Assembly: GCA_030267565.1 (NCBI GenBank)
Contig: BRXU01000003.1
Coordinates: 3,428,001 to 3,492,000, forward strand
Reading direction: 5' to 3'
Length of the DNA stretch: 64,000 nt
Origin: Pleodorina starrii
Lineage: Eukaryota; Chlorophyta; Chlorophyceae; Chlamydomonadales; Volvocaceae
Under the pieces are notes generated by a model. The model saw only the letters and a program-made list of their open reading frames with translations, was not told where the DNA came from and did not search any database. The position numbers and the translations under genes were made by a program. Positions 1 to 10,343 of the stretch are shown here, one piece after another. How positions within the stretch are numbered: position 1 is the first letter of the stretch; every line of letters begins with the position of its first letter.

Positions 1-805
1 CAGGGAGGACGACGGCGCCGGCGGCGACGCCGCCGCCGCCGCGGCGGCGGCGGCGAACTGGACTTGGCGGACGGTGGGGCTGCTTGGAGAGGAGGCACTG
101 GGGATGCCGACGCCGACGCCGGGGCTGCCGCCACCTCCGGTAGGGGAGGAGACAACCGGCAGCGGCGGCGGGAGGGACACCGGCAGGTCGAAAATGAGCG
201 GCAGAGGGCTGCCGTGAGTGTGTGGCATTTGTACGGCATCATTGGGCGAGTGGGCGTGAATGGAGCGGCGAGTGAAGCCCGGGCTGCCGTGGGGGGGCGG
301 GGAGGGCGGGCCGGAGCCGGACGCGAAGGCAGGCACTGCCGCGGCGGCGGAGCCGGGGGCGGCGGCGTGGGAGTGGGAGGGGCTGCTGCCCGTGGGGCTG
401 GGCAGGGAGGTGAGGGTGTTCAGGGGTCGCATCATCAGCCGGGAGGGTGAGATGGCGGGTGAGGAGGCGGTGGAGGAGATGATTGGGAGGGAGCCGCTGG
501 CGGATAGCGTGGGGGCGAGGGAGATGCCGCCGCCCTGGAGCAGATGGTTGTTGGCGGAGCCGTTGCCGTTGCCGGAGGGGTTGGGGATGGAGTGGGAGCT
601 GAAGCTGATGATTGAGGTCAGGACGGGGCCGAAGCCGGGGCTGGCGGCGCCGCCGCCGCCGCCGCTGGCTGTGGTTGGTGTGTTGGTTGAAGTAGCGGAC
701 GGGAGTTTGGGCACGGGCAGTGTGACCGAGGGGGCGCCTTGGAGGGCGGCCAGCGCGGCTGCGTCGGAGCAGTGGTTGCCGTCCAGGGTGCGGCGGGAAT
801 TGCGT
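1..805 (-). CDS. Ser/Pro/Gly-rich protein, 3'-side exon, partial
   Basis: One open frame of 268 codons runs on the minus strand from a splice acceptor (CAG at 806-808, exon from 805, one carried-over base) to the window edge. Its beginning reads RNSRRTLDGNHCSDAAALAA, followed by long low-complexity Ser/Pro/Gly/Ala stretches with short normal segments such as MPHTHGSPLPLIFDLPV. A poly-Ala run lies near the window edge. The C-terminus lies outside the window. The acceptor is preceded by a pyrimidine-rich tract as expected for an intron end. A stretch around 965-1045 in another minus frame (ALEAALLAPPKPYSSPRPPA) may be the preceding exon, but its borders are unclear. No domain is recognised. The disordered composition resembles large regulatory proteins of volvocine algae. 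Function unknown. Confidence 0.6.
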
Positions 806-2453
806 CTGGAGGTAAGGGGAAAGGGGAGGAGTTGGATGATGGGGAGCAAGAAGCGCAGCGCAGCATCCCACCCCACCCAGGGGGAGGGAGGTTTGATGGG
901 TGACATTTGGGGGGGGGGGGGGGTGGTGTTATCGGTGGTGTTGGTATGTGTGTGTGCCAACAGGGAGCGGGAGGGCAGGGGGCCGCGGGGAAGAGTACGG
1001 TTTGGGCGGCGCCAAAAGGGCGGCTTCCAAGGCAAGAGCACGTGCTCAGCATCAGAATGGAGTTGAGAGCGGTAAGTTTCTTTGAAGAGAGATATGGACC
1101 TGTATGCAGCCAATGCAGTGGTTGGGGGCTTTGGCGAGTGGTGCTTTCGACTCGTCGAGACTAGCTCTCATGGAAGGCGGAAGCGGAAAGGAACGCGCAG
1201 AGAAGCCCCCCTAAGCCGGCAGCGCGAGCAGTACTAGCCTCCCGCTGGTTGGGCTTAAATGCATGGACAAAAACTATTCAAAAGATGCGGACGTGAGCTC
1301 AGGTTACGTGTCGTCAGCTGCTCCATGTCCCGTTTCGTCCCAGCTCTTCTACCTTAAATGCAACGCTCCTTCCGCCTCAACAGCACCAATTTTCTCGCCA
1401 GCAGCCTATGGATAGTGCAGGGTTACAGGCGTGAAAAGGTTTCCAAAAAGCGCATGGCCCCTCGAAGACAACACGAAAACACACCCAGTGCCCGATGCCA
1501 TCGAGGTGATCCTCCCACCTTGAGGCTCCGTAACAACGAGATCGCGTCGTCAGTCGCCATTCACACACGGGTGACTATTCAGTGTCCCGCAGTTGGCCGT
1601 CAATGGCTTACACGCGCAGCGATGCCCCCAAAGGCCATTCAGCGGGCCAGTATGTTACGTTCCCATTCTACAATAATTGCGTGGCATGCCAGTGTAAGTT
1701 ATGGACCCCGTCAGTAGGTCCTCACACTCGCAACACGAAGGGTGCAGTTATACAGCCTAATGAAAGTGATGGAGTTTCAAACATAGTAATATGGATTCGT
1801 GTCTGTACTGGTAAAGGTGTCGATGGCAGCTGCCGATGATGATCAAAACAGTCCCAGTGCGCCATCCGGCTTAACTGCTACTAAGCGCGTTTCGGAGACC
1901 TGTTGGCCCGAACTGATGCGAGCCATCGAAGAAATGTACTTGCATGTGCTAACATGTTATTGAGCTCTATTTGCATGTTAATCCGCTCGCGTGGCCCTGG
2001 CCAGGTGTTTTCAGGTGCAGTCTTTCGCTTGAGCTTGAAGAGCCCGCCTGAGCCCGCGGCGCCCCTTCTTTTTGTGCGTCCAGGCCCTCGATTTGTTGAT
2101 ACGCATATTGACCATCGTTTCCTGACGGCCGATTCCTTCGGTATGGCCTGTCTTTGCGGACAATGACCCACGGGACTTCTTATCACGGGGACATGGAACG
2201 CGTGGAACTCTGGGGAACAAAATGGCCTCATGCTTTTAGAAGCCGGAGGTCCGGCCGGAGAGAGACGTGAGCGCGAAACATATCCGTACAGTTTCCCAAG
2301 GTTCTCGATCTCTCCAATCATACTCGCTTCATTACGTTGACGAGCTGTTGTTGTCGATTTGTCGATTCACTCTTCATATATGACCTTAATCTTCCTCTTT
2401 TCTAATTGTCTTTCTTTCCTTTCCTTGTATTGTTCTTTTTTCTCTCGGAAACC
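806..2453. other. No supported gene; intron/5' region of left gene and promoter of first small gene
   Basis: The stretch 806-1100 is probably intron and possible upstream exon sequence of the minus-strand gene, including a G16 homopolymer near 910. From about 1100 to 2370 the open frames are short, overlap on both strands and have no codon pattern, so I see nothing convincing. A TATA-like CATATATG lies at about 2375-2382, 70-80 bases upstream of the first small-gene ATG. Confidence 0.5.
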
Positions 2454-3574
2454 ATGCACGAGAATATCTTCGCCAACTGGGAGGCCTCTCCGCCGGGGTA
2501 TACGGAGGTACGAGATGCGGAGCGCAACGCCGGCGCTCAGGAGCTTTTCGGCAAGAGCTTTAGCGAGCTGGATATGGAGCAGCGGATTGCGGTGCGTGAG
2601 GGTTGGAGGGTTCGCCGCGTCCGTGGTTCATGAGTGCGCGACGACTGGGCGCCTGGGATGATCGGGTCCGTGAAGAAGATCTGTCATCCCCCCCCATGTT
2701 TGCAATCTCGTCACCTTCATGTTCCTTTTTGCCGCTGATGGACGTTTCGTAAGTTGTTGGCCTGACTCGCGGCGCACTGCGGCGCCGACTACGGTAGTCC
2801 TACATTGATATCTGACGAATCCTTGCGCTGTCGACTGCAAACTAAGGCCCCACAGAAAGAGCTTATTGTACGTGGGAAGAGCCAGGAAGAGCGGCTGCTT
2901 TAATGCCCGTGTTCCCACCCTCGCCGCGGCATTCGCCGGCCGCTGGGCTGCCGGCGCGCCTCCGACAACGACGAAATCTATTTCCAGTCGGCTTGGTGGC
3001 GCCCACTGCCAGCGCTTACCTGTTGGGCCCTTCCTTTTGCCCTACTTCTGTTCTCCATTACCCTTCCAAATTGCCGCCCCTTCCAGAAGCACCTCGCGGC
3101 TCCTAAAGTCTCGCAGCGCGCGACCAGTACTGGCTCACTGCGGGCGGCGAGACTTGTCGTGAGCCCCTTTCCCAATATGTCATGGTCCCGACCCGCCGCA
3201 GACCGATTGTAAAGCCGGAGTTATGCGGACCCAGGCGGACTCACTTCCAACAGACCGTCCCAACCGAGATCGAACAAACCTCCGCGCCCCCGCCCCCGCC
3301 GCCCCCGTTGCCGATGTTGCCCCCCTGCCCTTCCCTTCCCTGCCCTGACCTGCCCTGCCCTGCCGCCCTGCCCTGCCCTGCCCTGACCTGCTGCCCTGCT
3401 CTGCCCTGCCGCCCTGTCCTGACCTGTCCTGCCCTGACCTGCTGACTGCGTTGACCCGCGCAGGTGGGGTATCACCTGGGCGGGCTTCACCGGGACTATC
3501 GGAGGTCGTGGATCCGTACGACACGCCAATCCAGATCTCAGTCCCCCGCCAAGGCCCCGCCGCAGAGTGCGTGA
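2454..3574 (+). CDS. Small two-exon protein, tandem family copy 1 (82 aa)
   Basis: Exons 2454-2591 and 3464-3574, joined in phase 0 (IA|VGYH) over an 872-base intron containing a CCCTG-rich repeat. The start ATG has a good context (ACCATGC) after a pyrimidine-rich leader. Key blocks shared by all three copies are NWEA, PGY, AERN.GAQELFGKSF, LD.EQR, and in exon 2 GYHLGGLHRDYR. The C-terminal tail (SRSQSPAKAPPQSA) is variable and basic. There is no signal peptide or membrane segment, so the protein is probably small, soluble and hydrophilic. Family unknown to me. The block K-S-F-x-x-L-D-x-E-Q-R...GG faintly recalls the KGG motif of stress-induced hydrophilic proteins, but this is speculation. 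Copies 2 and 3 follow at 3.3-3.6 kb spacing on the same strand. Confidence 0.8.
3300..3445 (+). repeat. CCCTG/CCTGA simple repeat in intron of copy 1
   Basis: An irregular run of CCCTG, CCTGA and CTGCC units fills the 3' half of the intron just upstream of the acceptor at 3461-3463. It explains the overlapping spurious minus-strand open frames rich in Gly/Arg/Gln here. Confidence 0.85.
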
Positions 3575-4164
3575 GGTTGGTCCCCCAGCCATGGGCTTAC
3601 ACTGCCGTGCTTCGACGACGGCCATGACCCACGGGTCGGTAGACCGCCGGCAAGCTTATGAACGACGGGCGACAGTGCGTGCATACGTTTCAGCATCGCA
3701 AGCGGGCTTATGACGTAATGTAGCCTTGTGGGCACGACCCGTGCAAGGCACGACCTGTACTTTGTGCCGTTGACCGTTGACTACCGGACTGTGGTCGTTA
3801 TTAGGTGATGGTTGTGCAGGCATGGCACAATGACTGATGGCATGAATGACTGTTTTACAGTGGACCCAAGAGCGTCACCGGTGATGAATTGGTCCTTGGG
3901 TGGGTGGGTGCGAGAATTGTCTTGGCTTGGTGGGGGCGAGAGGCTCATTGGCGGTAGGCAGGAGTGCCCCACTGCGCCACCCGGCACTTGTCGCGCTGCG
4001 TACGTGTCGCACTGAAGAGCGCCTGACGCGCGCAATTTCGTCATGGTCAGGAGTGAATGCCACAATGGAAACAACACAGTGCAAGGAACGAGCCAACACG
4101 TGCATTTTTGGAGCGACAGTTTGTGGTGGGCCCCGTCAATGAGCGGGTCTGTGTTGCTGCAGAC

Positions 4165-4240
4165 CTGCACGACTGTGGACGAGATTTTGGTGCACGACTG
4201 TGGACGAGAATCTAGTGCACGACTGTGGACGGGAATGTAT
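4165..4240 (+). repeat. Three tandem copies of a 25-26 base unit
   Basis: Units begin at 4165, 4191 and 4216. Each starts TGCACGACTGTGGACG and diverges slightly at its end. It lies in the intergenic space between copies 1 and 2 of the small-gene family. Confidence 0.85.
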
Positions 4241-5902
4241 GTAGGGAGGAGGATTCTTGTTAGTTCCTGCTGCGCTTCATGGCACCAGCGGCGTGTGTGG
4301 CGGGTCCGTCGCCACGTGTCTCCTTCTTGGCATTGACGCAACAGGTGGTCGTACAGCTGAGTGACCCATGGGTCACAGGGCTATAGGGCGTCCGGGGCGA
4401 AGGTTTCGCGCGCTGCTGGCTGCATCGTCCAATGTCGTCCAATGATTTCGTTTGATTCCGCCATTTGGGTCCCGAGGTAAATGCGGGAGCGGCTTCCCGA
4501 CTGTTCGCGGGCCTTTTGCCGTTGCTGTCCCTAGGATGCATGAATGATCTTTCCGTACGTGATGGAACGGCGACGGTTGTTAACGGTTATGTTCATATCG
4601 GTTGTACCAACTGTGGTTTCCGTTGCGTTGACCTTCGACGCCGCCTGCATGGCATGTGGGTGTCGAACAGGAGAAGCGTTGACGAGGACGTGCCCTGGCA
4701 TGCATGCGCATCGCTGAAGCCGCTGCCGTGTCGTCAATTTGCGGCATCCTGTACTCCCTGTAAAAAGGTGTTGGCAGGATGTATGTTTATCTCGCCACCG
4801 GATTACGACCGGGTGGGTGGGCGCTGAGATTGGGGCGCTGGTATTGCGCCTGCCCCCAGTTGTGGCCCTGGATCATGTGCGGTGCCGGCTGTGCGCCCGG
4901 TCCCGACTGCAGCCATTTCAGCGCGCGTCTTGCGACGTTGGGAAATACACTCTCTCAAGTCTCAACCGCTTCGAGTCGGATGGGTCGACACCGGCAGCCC
5001 TGCCCTACAGGCAATCATCATAGCAGCAGGCTGCTCTGCTCGTTCACTGTCGTTTCGGCGGCTATCGTGCCCCCAGGTGGTGGGGGAGGGAGATGGGGGG
5101 AGATATAACGACAGGGCGACATGACCACCAACCGCCACCGGAGGACATCCGTTGATCGTTTGGGGTCCGTTGGTTTCCGCAACGGATTATGCGGGAACCT
5201 AACAGCCAACCGCCACCGCCAAACGGTCCTCTAGTAGTCCAAACGATGTGCGCTCCCAATCACATTCCAATAAAGAAGTAGGAAATTGAACCGCGTGCTT
5301 GCACCAATGTTGCCGTCCACCTCTAATAAGGATGTGCGTTGCCAGAGGTGCCTTGGGGGGGCTCAGGTCAGCTCAGGTCTGCTCGTTCCGTAACACACAA
5401 CCCGTGCTTGTTGTATCGTGGTACTTAGGAGAACGAAGCATGCGCGATGTCCAAGATAGAACGAAAGACATCACCTGAACTAGAGCGCATGTTTGGGCTA
5501 AGGTCAGCCCTGCAGCAATGGTCCCTACCATCCAACACTGCCGGCGTTCACCACCTTGTGAAAGGGAGCGGCCCTGTATGCCCACTTGCCCAGACAGGGA
5601 CCCATGGGGCGCACAATGAACCGGACTGCTGCTCAACCCGTGCTGCTGAAAGAGGGCTACGGAGACAGACGGAGATGTGGCCGCCACATTGTGGCGTATG
5701 TTCTCTCCCGCTGTTAGCCAAGCAATCCCAAACAACTTGGCGCCAATACAGGCAACCAAAACCGAGTTGCATGTTCAAGTGGCAAACCTAGGCAGAGGTA
5801 CGGCCCGATGAGCTCTGCCGATCGGGGGGATCCTCGATTGTGCGTAAAGGTACGTAATGGTCCGCAATGGTGACCTCATACTGGGATCCAACCCAGCGGC
5901 CA

Positions 5903-5909
5903 TTTATAA
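5903..5909 (+). promoter_or_regulatory. TATA-like element upstream of small-gene copy 2
   Basis: TTTATAA lies 120 bases upstream of the ATG at 6029, followed by an AT- and pyrimidine-rich leader. Position and composition fit a core promoter; this is inference only. Confidence 0.4.
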
Positions 5910-6028
5910 TACCTCACACACAGCAAAGTTCCGCACAGTAACTCACAGCTCTTACTTGATTTCACATTTTTTCCTCTACTTCTATTGTGTTCCTTCCGAC
6001 TCTCAAGACTACTGAAGGATACGACGCC

Positions 6029-6877
6029 ATGATCGACAGCCTCTTTGTCGGCTGGGAGGCGCCAAAGCCGGGCTACGCGGACGGGGCTGAGGCGGAGCGC
6101 AACTCCGGCGCTCAGGAGCTGTTCGGCAAGAGCTTCGGAGATCTGGATGTCGAGCAGCGGCTCATGGTGCGTGGAGAAGCAGCGGCGGGTCCGCATTTAA
6201 GTAGCCTTCCTGCGCTTGCGATTACGCCGCTCTAGTTAGTAATGTACTGCGATGGTGGGTGCTAGAGATGGCACGAATAAAGTAAGCCTTTTTGTAAGAC
6301 GCGTAGCGGGATGTCTCGGTCCAGACGCCGCGGGGTGCGCGCTGGAGTTGAACGGAGCGGTCGCGGCCTCGAGCCCAGTGGATGGCGGCGCTCGCTGCCG
6401 AACACGCACGCGCCCGCGCGCGCCTTTCGTTGCAAGTGACGCGGTTCGCGACAATCGAGGAAATCAGCAACGCGAAGGCGGGCAGGCCAGCTATCCAAAG
6501 TAATCAGCGCAGCGCACGTCTACAAACCTACCGATGCTGCTGCGTGGCCACAACGTTGTTGGAGTGGTCTATTTCTTCTTGTTGCGCTGTGGCCTACCCT
6601 ATCCAGACTCGGGCGCCGTAGTGTGTCCCATACATCAGCTTCTCGATTGTTCGTGCCATTGCTGGTCCGAGCAGCGACTGCCCGCGCGTCCAACCCCTCA
6701 CCAAACCCTCAGTGTTGCCTTCCGCCCATTGCCGCCTCCGGTACGTCTCTGCCCGGCGCTGCCCTCCAGGTGGCCTACCATGTCGGCGGCCTGCACAAGG
6801 ACTACCGCGCCGCGGTGATGAGTCGCACGTCACACCATCAGGTTAAACCCTTCAGCGCTGGCCGTTCCGCTGCCTGA
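6029..6877 (+). CDS. Small two-exon protein, tandem family copy 2 (81 aa)
   Basis: Exons 6029-6166 and 6770-6877 join in phase 0 at the same codon position as in copy 1 (LM|VAYH). Exon 1 is again exactly 46 codons and carries GWEAPKPGYA, AERNSGAQELFGKSF and DLDVEQR. Exon 2 carries AYHVGGLHKDYR and ends HHQVKPFSAGRSAA. The last 70 or so bases of exon 1 are almost identical to copy 3 (one mismatch), much closer than exon 2, suggesting recent duplication or gene conversion. It is hydrophilic, with no membrane segment. The function is unknown. Confidence that it is a real gene comes from the three-way conservation of protein, intron position and phase. Confidence 0.8.
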
Positions 6878-9369
6878 GGCCCACAGCCGACCCATACCAG
6901 CTGCGGCGCGTCGATTGACGTGCGCGGCGGTCCGATGTGTCGGCCGCGCCCGTCACCAGGTGGATGGTGGCCGGTAGCAGCGTTTCCAATGCTTTGTCCG
7001 GATCGCTGTTTGGCAGCGGCCACGCAGAGCAACGCCGGTCGGCGCCATGAGGCGCCATGGCGCTGGGTCGTCCCAGCCCTGCCTCCCAGGTCCCATCCAG
7101 CTGGTGGTCGAGTGCAGCGGTTAGTTGTGAGTGGTTGGGTTGATTGAGGGAGCTCCCAGGTTATGAAGGCCCATCAAGGTGCAGTGCATGTTGAGGGGCC
7201 GAGGGGGGACCTACCGCCATTGTTTTATTTGAAACCGACCTGCTGCGATAGATGTTGCGGCTCGAAAGGTTGCGCGGCAGGCAGGCGCGCTGACGGGTGG
7301 TCACAAGATCTGACCCGCACGCACGCTCCGGCCGGTTGCGCTGCCTCCTACGTGGGAAGTGGAGCGCCCGGCGCTGGAGGCCGGTGCCAGCGGACCCGCG
7401 GAAGGACGGTGTGTACGGCATGTACATACATACCGGCGTTGATGCACTGCACCGCCCGTGAGGCAGCGAAACAGGGGCACGGACGTTGTGACGTTGCGTT
7501 CAAGAGGTTGGATGCCCCACAACCTGCCGCACGTCGGGGACGCTTTCGGGCACAGCGATGGTGCGCAGCCAGAACCCCACGGCAATCATGGTCATTGCTA
7601 AGGCCCGTTTTATTTTTGGCTCAAGCAAATTAATAAGAATTGCACAGACACGATTTTTGGGCGTCGTACGGTGCGCCGTGCGTGGCCGTGGCCGTTGACG
7701 TATTGTGGAGGTTGACCTGAGTGGTACCGAAAGCTTGCATTCCGAGAGATCCGGCTCTGCGTCTTTAGTCGTGCGCGTACGCAGGCGGCGGCAGGCAATA
7801 AGGAACAGTTGCACGTGCCAACGATTGTTCGGTTCGTGGAGTCAAGGGTACATACAGTAGTCACACCCGTCTTGAATATGCGGAACCCAGATGGTGCGCG
7901 AAACCTTAAAAACTTTCCTGTATGGTTTAAGGAGCAGATTGTTCGACTAGAGCAGTCTTCTGTGTGGCGGGTCGCGAGCTCGCGACGGCGGACGAGACAG
8001 TCCATGGACAACATGGACAGACCCACGGGACATGTGCACTGGGAGCCACCTCGCCTGCTGCGCACAGTATATAGGACTTGCTAGTGGCTTGTGCCTTGAC
8101 TCATACTTTCCATCCACGAATGAAAGAGATGGAAAGATGCAGATAGATCTCCGCGCCCATCACTCGTAATCCTAATCTAATTATGTATGTTGGTCCGAAG
8201 GTTGGTTTAATAAGGTGCATGCCGCGGCTGTGTTGCAATCCAGTGGTTTTACGGTCGATAGGTGTTGCAGTTGGCTCGAAATGAAAGCGGAATGGATCAC
8301 GGCGCGGCGTGTCGTTGACATCAAATGGATCCAGACTCGGTGGGTGGGACGGGGCAGGGGAGGTAAGAATGATGTAAACAGGCCCCATTATAAAAACTCC
8401 TGAGGACATTCCTGCCTGTAGGGCATCATCCGCCCACCCCTGTGCGGCACCGGGCAGCACCGGGCATGATCGGTATTGCGAGTGCGAGTGTGGAGTCGAG
8501 ACTAGCAGCTGCACGTTAAGCCATGTAATCGGGTGGTAACCTATAATTCAGGCCATTTGGGTGGCGCTGCACGCGTCTAACACACAAGAGCAAAGAAGAT
8601 AGGTACATGCGGCGCAGCGGGCGGTGAACCCGAGAAGGCCGGCTGTGCCCGCTGTCCAGTTTGCAAGCAGGTGAGGGCAAGAGCAAGCCATAGCACGTCA
8701 GGGCACGTTCCACTGAGGTGAGCGAGAGCCAGCGGGTCCGCCAGCAGCTGGGCATGCACCGCAGCGGGAGCGACCAGGGCAAATGTAAAGTAAAATCACT
8801 TTCAGCGACAACGAGAGGCATTCTCGTTTGCCGTAGATGGCGGGGATCGTCTAAACAGCACTGCCATTCGTTACATATGCGACAAGAATTCTTCCAGTAA
8901 CCAAACAGCGCCGGAGGCTCTCATCAACCTTAGACGACGCAACCGAGGCAGCACTTGAGGGCGCTCGCAATCTAGCGCGGCCTTTGAGCCGAGGCCCCTG
9001 ACCCACGCGACGCGCCTTAACGACAACTTCACGTGCGGGAACTGCAGGGCTTCGCTCATCACAACTCGTAAACATCGGACGCGGGTGGAAGAGGTGAAGC
9101 ATTGACACGATCTTCGGCGAACGGCGAACGGCGAACGGTACCCGAAGCGAATGCGCAAATCTGCGTGCGCAAGATCCTTGCACAGACCCAGTACGGCAGT
9201 TCCCGCTGCTTCCCAACCGCCCGGGACGACGAAGTCGACCCCACATAACCTGAAGCCTGAAGTGGCGACCGGACGAAACAGCAAACATCTCCTATCGTGC
9301 AAGTGCTGGGCGGATACACGCCGCGTTACATCCATCGTCCACCAGCGGTGTTGGGCAGTGAACACAGCC
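6878..9369. other. Intergenic between small-gene copies 2 and 3
   Basis: No coding segment is supported. A short direct repeat, three copies of GGCGAAC, lies at about 9117-9138. No TGTAA signal was noticed close to the copy 2 stop. Open frames on both strands are short and lack conserved blocks. Confidence 0.55.
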
Positions 9370-10343
9370 ATGCACGACGGGCACGACCCGCTGTTCGCGA
9401 ATTGGGAGGCTTCCAAGCCCGGGTACGCGGCCCTGCGTGAGGCGGAGCGCAACTCCGGCGCACAGGAGCTGTTCGGCAAGAGCTTCGGAGATCTGGATGT
9501 CGAGCAGCGGATTGCGGTGCGTGCGGGAGGGGACCAAGGGATCCAAAGCCGATCCCAAGCCGCGGGACAGGAAATGCGGGCGGAGCGGCTGTCTCGCACG
9601 CATGGACTTCCGTCCTCCGCGTCGTCTGCCGCTGGTCCTGGTCCTGCTGGTCCTTGCTGCGTTCGTTCGTTGCCGTGTCTCCGTTGATACTTTTAGTTTT
9701 ACTCTTAACACGTGGAACATGCGTCGCAAATATTGGAGTTTGGTGCTGTGCGAGGCACTGGCGCGGCTTCGGTCGGAGAGGACGTCGCCTGGAGCTGAAT
9801 GGCTCGCAACCCAGTGCACCGCGCACGTCTCTGCACCGCTTCAGTGCTCACGCTCTCGCCTTTAAGCGGCATCGCGAGTGCTGCGGATTTGCCGTTTATT
9901 TTGTAGTCCTGCTCGCTCCGAATCGGCCAAGCTGCCCAATTCGCGGCGCGCTGGAGTGCTTGGGTGATTTTGCTCCACACCAAACGCGTGCATGCGGGTT
10001 TCGGAGCCTTCCCCCCAGGCTCGCTCGTTCCTGTCTGGCCCAGGTGTGCGTCTCGGCTGCCCTAGTCGCCTTCGGAGCGGTGCACGACCAGCTGGCTCTA
10101 CTCTTACACGAGTCTGGAGCCCACTGTAACAACCCTACACACACACACACGCACACACACACACCAAACGCAGACCCTGCTCCTCCACTGCCCACCTTTG
10201 ATGTCGTTCAGGTGGGGTACCACGTCGGCGGCCTATTCATGGACTTCCGCGCCCTGGCGAATCGTACGGCGCACCAAGTCAAGCCGTATGCCACCAGCAA
10301 TAACGCTGCTTCTGGCGCCTCTGCCGCATCCGCTGCTTCATGA
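9370..10343 (+). CDS. Small two-exon protein, tandem family copy 3 (92 aa)
   Basis: Exons 9370-9516 (49 codons) and 10212-10343, phase-0 junction IA|VGYH as in copy 1. It has FANWEASKPGYA, AERNSGAQELFGKSF, DLDVEQR, then GYHVGGLFMDFR and HQVKPYA. The N-terminus is three residues longer than copies 1 and 2, and an Ala/Ser-rich tail extends the C-terminus. The intron holds a CA-rich microsatellite at about 10136-10165. Soluble and unrecognised. It is last in the tandem array. A TGTAA at 11114-11118 is the nearest candidate polyadenylation signal, giving a 3' untranslated region of about 770 bases. Confidence 0.8.
10136..10165 (+). repeat. CA dinucleotide microsatellite
   Basis: A (CA)n run interrupted by one G lies in the intron of small-gene copy 3, about 45 bases before its acceptor. 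Confidence 0.9.

Larger units (their letters stand above)
3575..6028. other. Intergenic between small-gene copies 1 and 2
   Basis: No coding segment is supported. Contents seen: a GACCCACGGGTC palindrome-like motif at 3626-3637 and another at 4363-4374, a three-copy 25-base tandem repeat at 4165-4240, and a TATA-like element before copy 2. Open frames here are short and mutually overlapping. Confidence 0.6.

Noticed and set aside
239..871. Minus-strand 210-codon frame at the left edge
   Set aside because: Very His/Pro/Arg-rich shadow frame. It runs through the splice acceptor at 806, while the adjacent frame has natural composition.
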